Shown here piece after piece: positions 3,697 to 5,492 of a stretch of 5,492 nt of DNA. The stretch lies in contig PWOD01000069.1 in the NCBI GenBank assembly GCA_003557545.1, positions 1 to 5,492 of the forward strand, written 5' to 3'. The translations under genes and the position numbers were made by a program. The notes beneath the pieces were generated by a model. It was not told where the DNA came from, made no database searches, and was given only the letters and a program-made list of their open reading frames with translations. This stretch comes from a bacterium. GTDB lineage: Bacteria > T1Sed10-126. The first letter of the stretch is position 1; every line of letters begins with the position of its first letter.

Positions 3697-5295
3697 TTGA
3701 TTTTAAAATTATCGTCATCCTCTGATATTATAAAAGGGAGGCAAAAAGATTTTACAGGAGTGATTATTATCGCTGATTTAGCCACCGGTTTTTTGTATAC
3801 GGATTTTTACCAGTTATCAATGGCTCAGCTTTATTTTCAGGAAGGTATAGCCGAGACTCCGGCCCGTTTCGAACATTTTTTTCGCAGCTATCCGAATTAC
3901 GGGAACCACCAGGCCGGTTATTGTATTAATGCTGGTCTGGGAACTTTTTTGGACTGGTTAAAACAGGCACGACCTACCGAAACTGATATCGACAGTCTGG
4001 CCCAACTGACCGATGCCACCGGGCAAGCGTTCTTTCAGCCCGCTTTTCTTGACTGGCTGGTAGCGGTTGATCCTTATAAGCAATTGACAATTCGGGCGAT
4101 ACCGGAAGGCCGGGTTGTTCATCCACATGAACCGTTGACCGTGGTGGAGGGCCCGTTGGCCCTGGCACAGCTGGTGGAGACGGCGCTGTTAAACCGCCTG
4201 AACTACCAGAGTTTAATCGCTACCCGGGCTGCCCGTATCAAACAGGCGGGGGAGGGTAACCTGATGTTGGAGTTCGGTCTTCGCCGGGCACAGGGTCAGG
4301 GGGCTAATGATGGAACAAGAGCTGCTTTGATCGGTGGGGCCGATTACAGTTCTAATACCGGTTTATCCTGCCAGCTGGGTTTTCAGCCAAAGGGAACCCA
4401 TGCTCATAGTCTGGTCCAGGCTTTTCTGGCGCTGGGTTATTCGGAGCGCCAGGCGTTTGAAAAATTTGCTGACTGTTTTCCCCATAACTGTATTCTTCTG
4501 ATCGATACTATCGACACGCTTGAGACCGGTCTTCCGGCGGCAATCGAGGTTTTTCAGCAGCTTCGTTGCCGGGGCCATCAGCCCCTCGGGGTGCGGCTGG
4601 ATTCCGGGGATCTTGCCTATCTGGCGGTTAGGGTTGCCGAACAGTTGAACAAGGCTGGTTTTGAGCAGGTTAAGATCGTCCTCTCCAATCAACTGGACGA
4701 ACTTGTCTTAACCCAGGTTCTTCAGCAGATTCGCCGGGAAGCCGCTGATTATGGACTGGAGCCGGAACGGTTGATAAATCGTCTGGTCTACGGGGTGGGA
4801 ACTCGGCTGATAACTTCTGCCGGAGATGCGGCACTTGACGGGGTGTACAAGCTGGTTGCCCTGCAGAAAAACAGCCGCTGGAAACCGATTTTGAAACTCT
4901 CTGAAACTCCTGGAAAAGTACCGCTTCCCGGCTGCAAGCAGCTGTACAGGCTGTATGATACCCGCGGTCGGGCGACGGCTGATCTGCTGAGTCTGGCTGG
5001 AGAAAAGCTTGATTTTAAGGATCAACTTGAGCTCTATCATCCCTATCAGACTAACAGTCGTCGTCTGTCCGGCAGCTGTTTGAGTCAGGTTGAACAGCTG
5101 CTGGAAGAGCAGTTAGTGGAGGGCCGCCAACTGGTAGATAGTCAGCAGATTGAACAGTGCCGGAAACGCTGCCAGAGTGATCTCGGCCGGCTTCACCCCG
5201 GTGTTCGGAGAATTATTAATCCGCACGGCTATCATCTCTCCGTAACAGCTCAACTGTACAGTTTGAAAAAACGGCTGCAGCGACGCCTAAAGTAG
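3697..5295 (+). CDS. pncB: Nicotinate phosphoribosyltransferase
   Basis: This enzyme joins nicotinate to PRPP, usually with ATP hydrolysis, to give nicotinate mononucleotide in the Preiss-Handler salvage route to NAD, in the cytoplasm. Landmarks: TDFYQLSMAQLYFQEG (35-50), the opening helix of the family; LEFGLRRAQG (191-200); GTHAHS (233-238), whose His237 matches the phosphorylated active-site His of bacterial enzymes; GVRLDSGDL (298-306); VLSNQLDE (328-335); YGVGTRLITS (365-374) for phosphate binding; and a C-terminal INPHGYHLSVTAQLY typical of the long bacterial form. Full length is 532 residues from the TTG at 3697, which follows GGAGG (3688-3692) by 4 bases. Family homology begins only near residue 30, so the true start may be further in: GTG at 3760 has no spaced ribosome site, whereas AGGAG at 3756-3760 points at an ATC. 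The end overlaps the convergent mgtE by 9 bases. Confidence 0.93.
   Translation: MILKLSSSSDIIKGRQKDFTGVIIIADLATGFLYTDFYQLSMAQLYFQEGIAETPARFEHFFRSYPNYGNHQAGYCINAGLGTFLDWLKQARPTETDIDSLAQLTDATGQAFFQPAFLDWLVAVDPYKQLTIRAIPEGRVVHPHEPLTVVEGPLALAQLVETALLNRLNYQSLIATRAARIKQAGEGNLMLEFGLRRAQGQGANDGTRAALIGGADYSSNTGLSCQLGFQPKGTHAHSLVQAFLALGYSERQAFEKFADCFPHNCILLIDTIDTLETGLPAAIEVFQQLRCRGHQPLGVRLDSGDLAYLAVRVAEQLNKAGFEQVKIVLSNQLDELVLTQVLQQIRREAADYGLEPERLINRLVYGVGTRLITSAGDAALDGVYKLVALQKNSRWKPILKLSETPGKVPLPGCKQLYRLYDTRGRATADLLSLAGEKLDFKDQLELYHPYQTNSRRLSGSCLSQVEQLLEEQLVEGRQLVDSQQIEQCRKRCQSDLGRLHPGVRRIINPHGYHLSVTAQLYSLKKRLQRRLK
3756..3760 (+). promoter_or_regulatory. Second ribosome-site-like sequence inside the pncB 5' end
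   Basis: AGGAG is followed after 8 bases by ATC (3769-3771), in frame and exactly where the family's N-terminus would be expected. With ATG in that place it would be an ideal start. Either a rare ATC or ATT start is used, the original ATG was lost by mutation with the upstream TTG taking over, or the base is a sequencing error. Confidence 0.4.
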
Positions 5296-5492
5296 CCACA
5301 TCGCAATACTAAAGTAGAGCAACAGTCCGGCCGCATCAACTATTGAAGTAATCAGGGGACCGCTGGCCACGGCTGGATCGAATTTAAAAACTGTCAGCAG
5401 AAAGGGCAGAACTACCCCGATCAGGTTGGCGGTGAAGATGATGCTGAGCATCGATAATCCAACGACCACTCCGATCATGAAATCTGCCCGGA
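5287..5492 (-). CDS. mgtE: MgtE-type magnesium transporter, C-terminal fragment
   Basis: A minus-strand frame runs in from the right edge and stops with TAG at 5289-5287, giving about 68 residues. They match the last membrane segments of MgtE: a hydrophobic helix from GVVVGLSMLS through NLIGVVLPFLL, the short loop FDPAVASGPL, and a final helix starting ITSIVDAAGLLLYF. The Asp of VDAAG, 16th from the end, corresponds to the Mg2+-selective pore Asp (432 in the Thermus thermophilus protein, from memory). MgtE is a dimeric Mg2+ channel gated by cytoplasmic N and CBS domains, which lie outside this window. The frame stays open past the internal Met at 5478, so that Met is not the start. Its last 9 bases overlap the end of pncB, tail to tail. 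Confidence 0.93.
   Translation of the reverse strand, partial: RADFMIGVVVGLSMLSIIFTANLIGVVLPFLLTVFKFDPAVASGPLITSIVDAAGLLLYFSIAMWLL

Noticed and set aside
4363-4692. Minus-strand open frame of 109 codons inside pncB
   Set aside because: It lies wholly within a well-conserved enzyme gene, antisense to it, and is explained by that gene's codon use.
4708-5040. Minus-strand open frame of 110 codons inside pncB
   Set aside because: Antisense shadow of a conserved enzyme; no ribosome site or domain.
1-5492. Search for a defence, mobile-element, CRISPR, toxin-antitoxin or other new system
   Set aside because: No spaced direct repeats, transposase or integrase motifs, terminal inverted repeats or paired small toxin/antitoxin genes were seen; all long genes fall into known families except the TPR protein, whose domains are generic.

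Overview
The window looks like an ordinary chromosomal stretch of a diderm (outer-membrane-bearing) bacterium with mid-range GC. The evidence for an outer membrane is the gene tail at the left edge, which ends like an outer-membrane beta-barrel (alternating pattern, terminal Phe). Ribosome binding sites are strong and purine-rich (AGGAGGG, GGAGGT, GGTGA) and genes are tightly packed. A diderm clostridial lineage such as Halanaerobiales would fit, but that is a guess; no rRNA or other phylogenetic marker is present.

Layout. Positions 1-121 hold the 3' end of the barrel gene, followed by a clear intrinsic terminator (190-226). A plus-strand three-gene cluster follows: a rhodanese lipoprotein (256-699), a stand-alone cyclic-nucleotide-binding-fold protein without a DNA-binding domain (737-1201), and a NifU C-terminal-type Fe-S scaffold or carrier (1251-1475). 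Facing it on the minus strand is a MoaD/ThiS-like sulfur carrier (1735-1502) whose Gly-Gly tail is encoded by a run of eight G. After a 295-base gap, two coupled minus-strand genes are read right to left: a membrane-anchored TPR protein (3608-2391) and cutA (2384-2040). Promoters for the TPR gene (minus) and a nicotinate phosphoribosyltransferase (plus, 3697-5295) appear to overlap in the short divergent gap at 3609-3696. The right edge holds the C-terminus of an MgtE-type Mg2+ transporter on the minus strand, overlapping the end of the phosphoribosyltransferase gene by 9 bases.

How the genes relate. The left half has a loose sulfur and Fe-S theme: an exported rhodanese, a CxxC Nfu protein and a ubiquitin-like sulfur carrier. 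The right half is housekeeping: NAD salvage, Mg2+ transport and divalent-cation tolerance. I see no phage, transposon, CRISPR, toxin-antitoxin or defence system, and nothing that amounts to a clearly new system. The points most worth checking are the start of the phosphoribosyltransferase gene (an apparently ideal ribosome site placed before ATC rather than ATG), the G8 tract at the sulfur-carrier tail, and the rhodanese/cNMP-fold/Nfu gene grouping.
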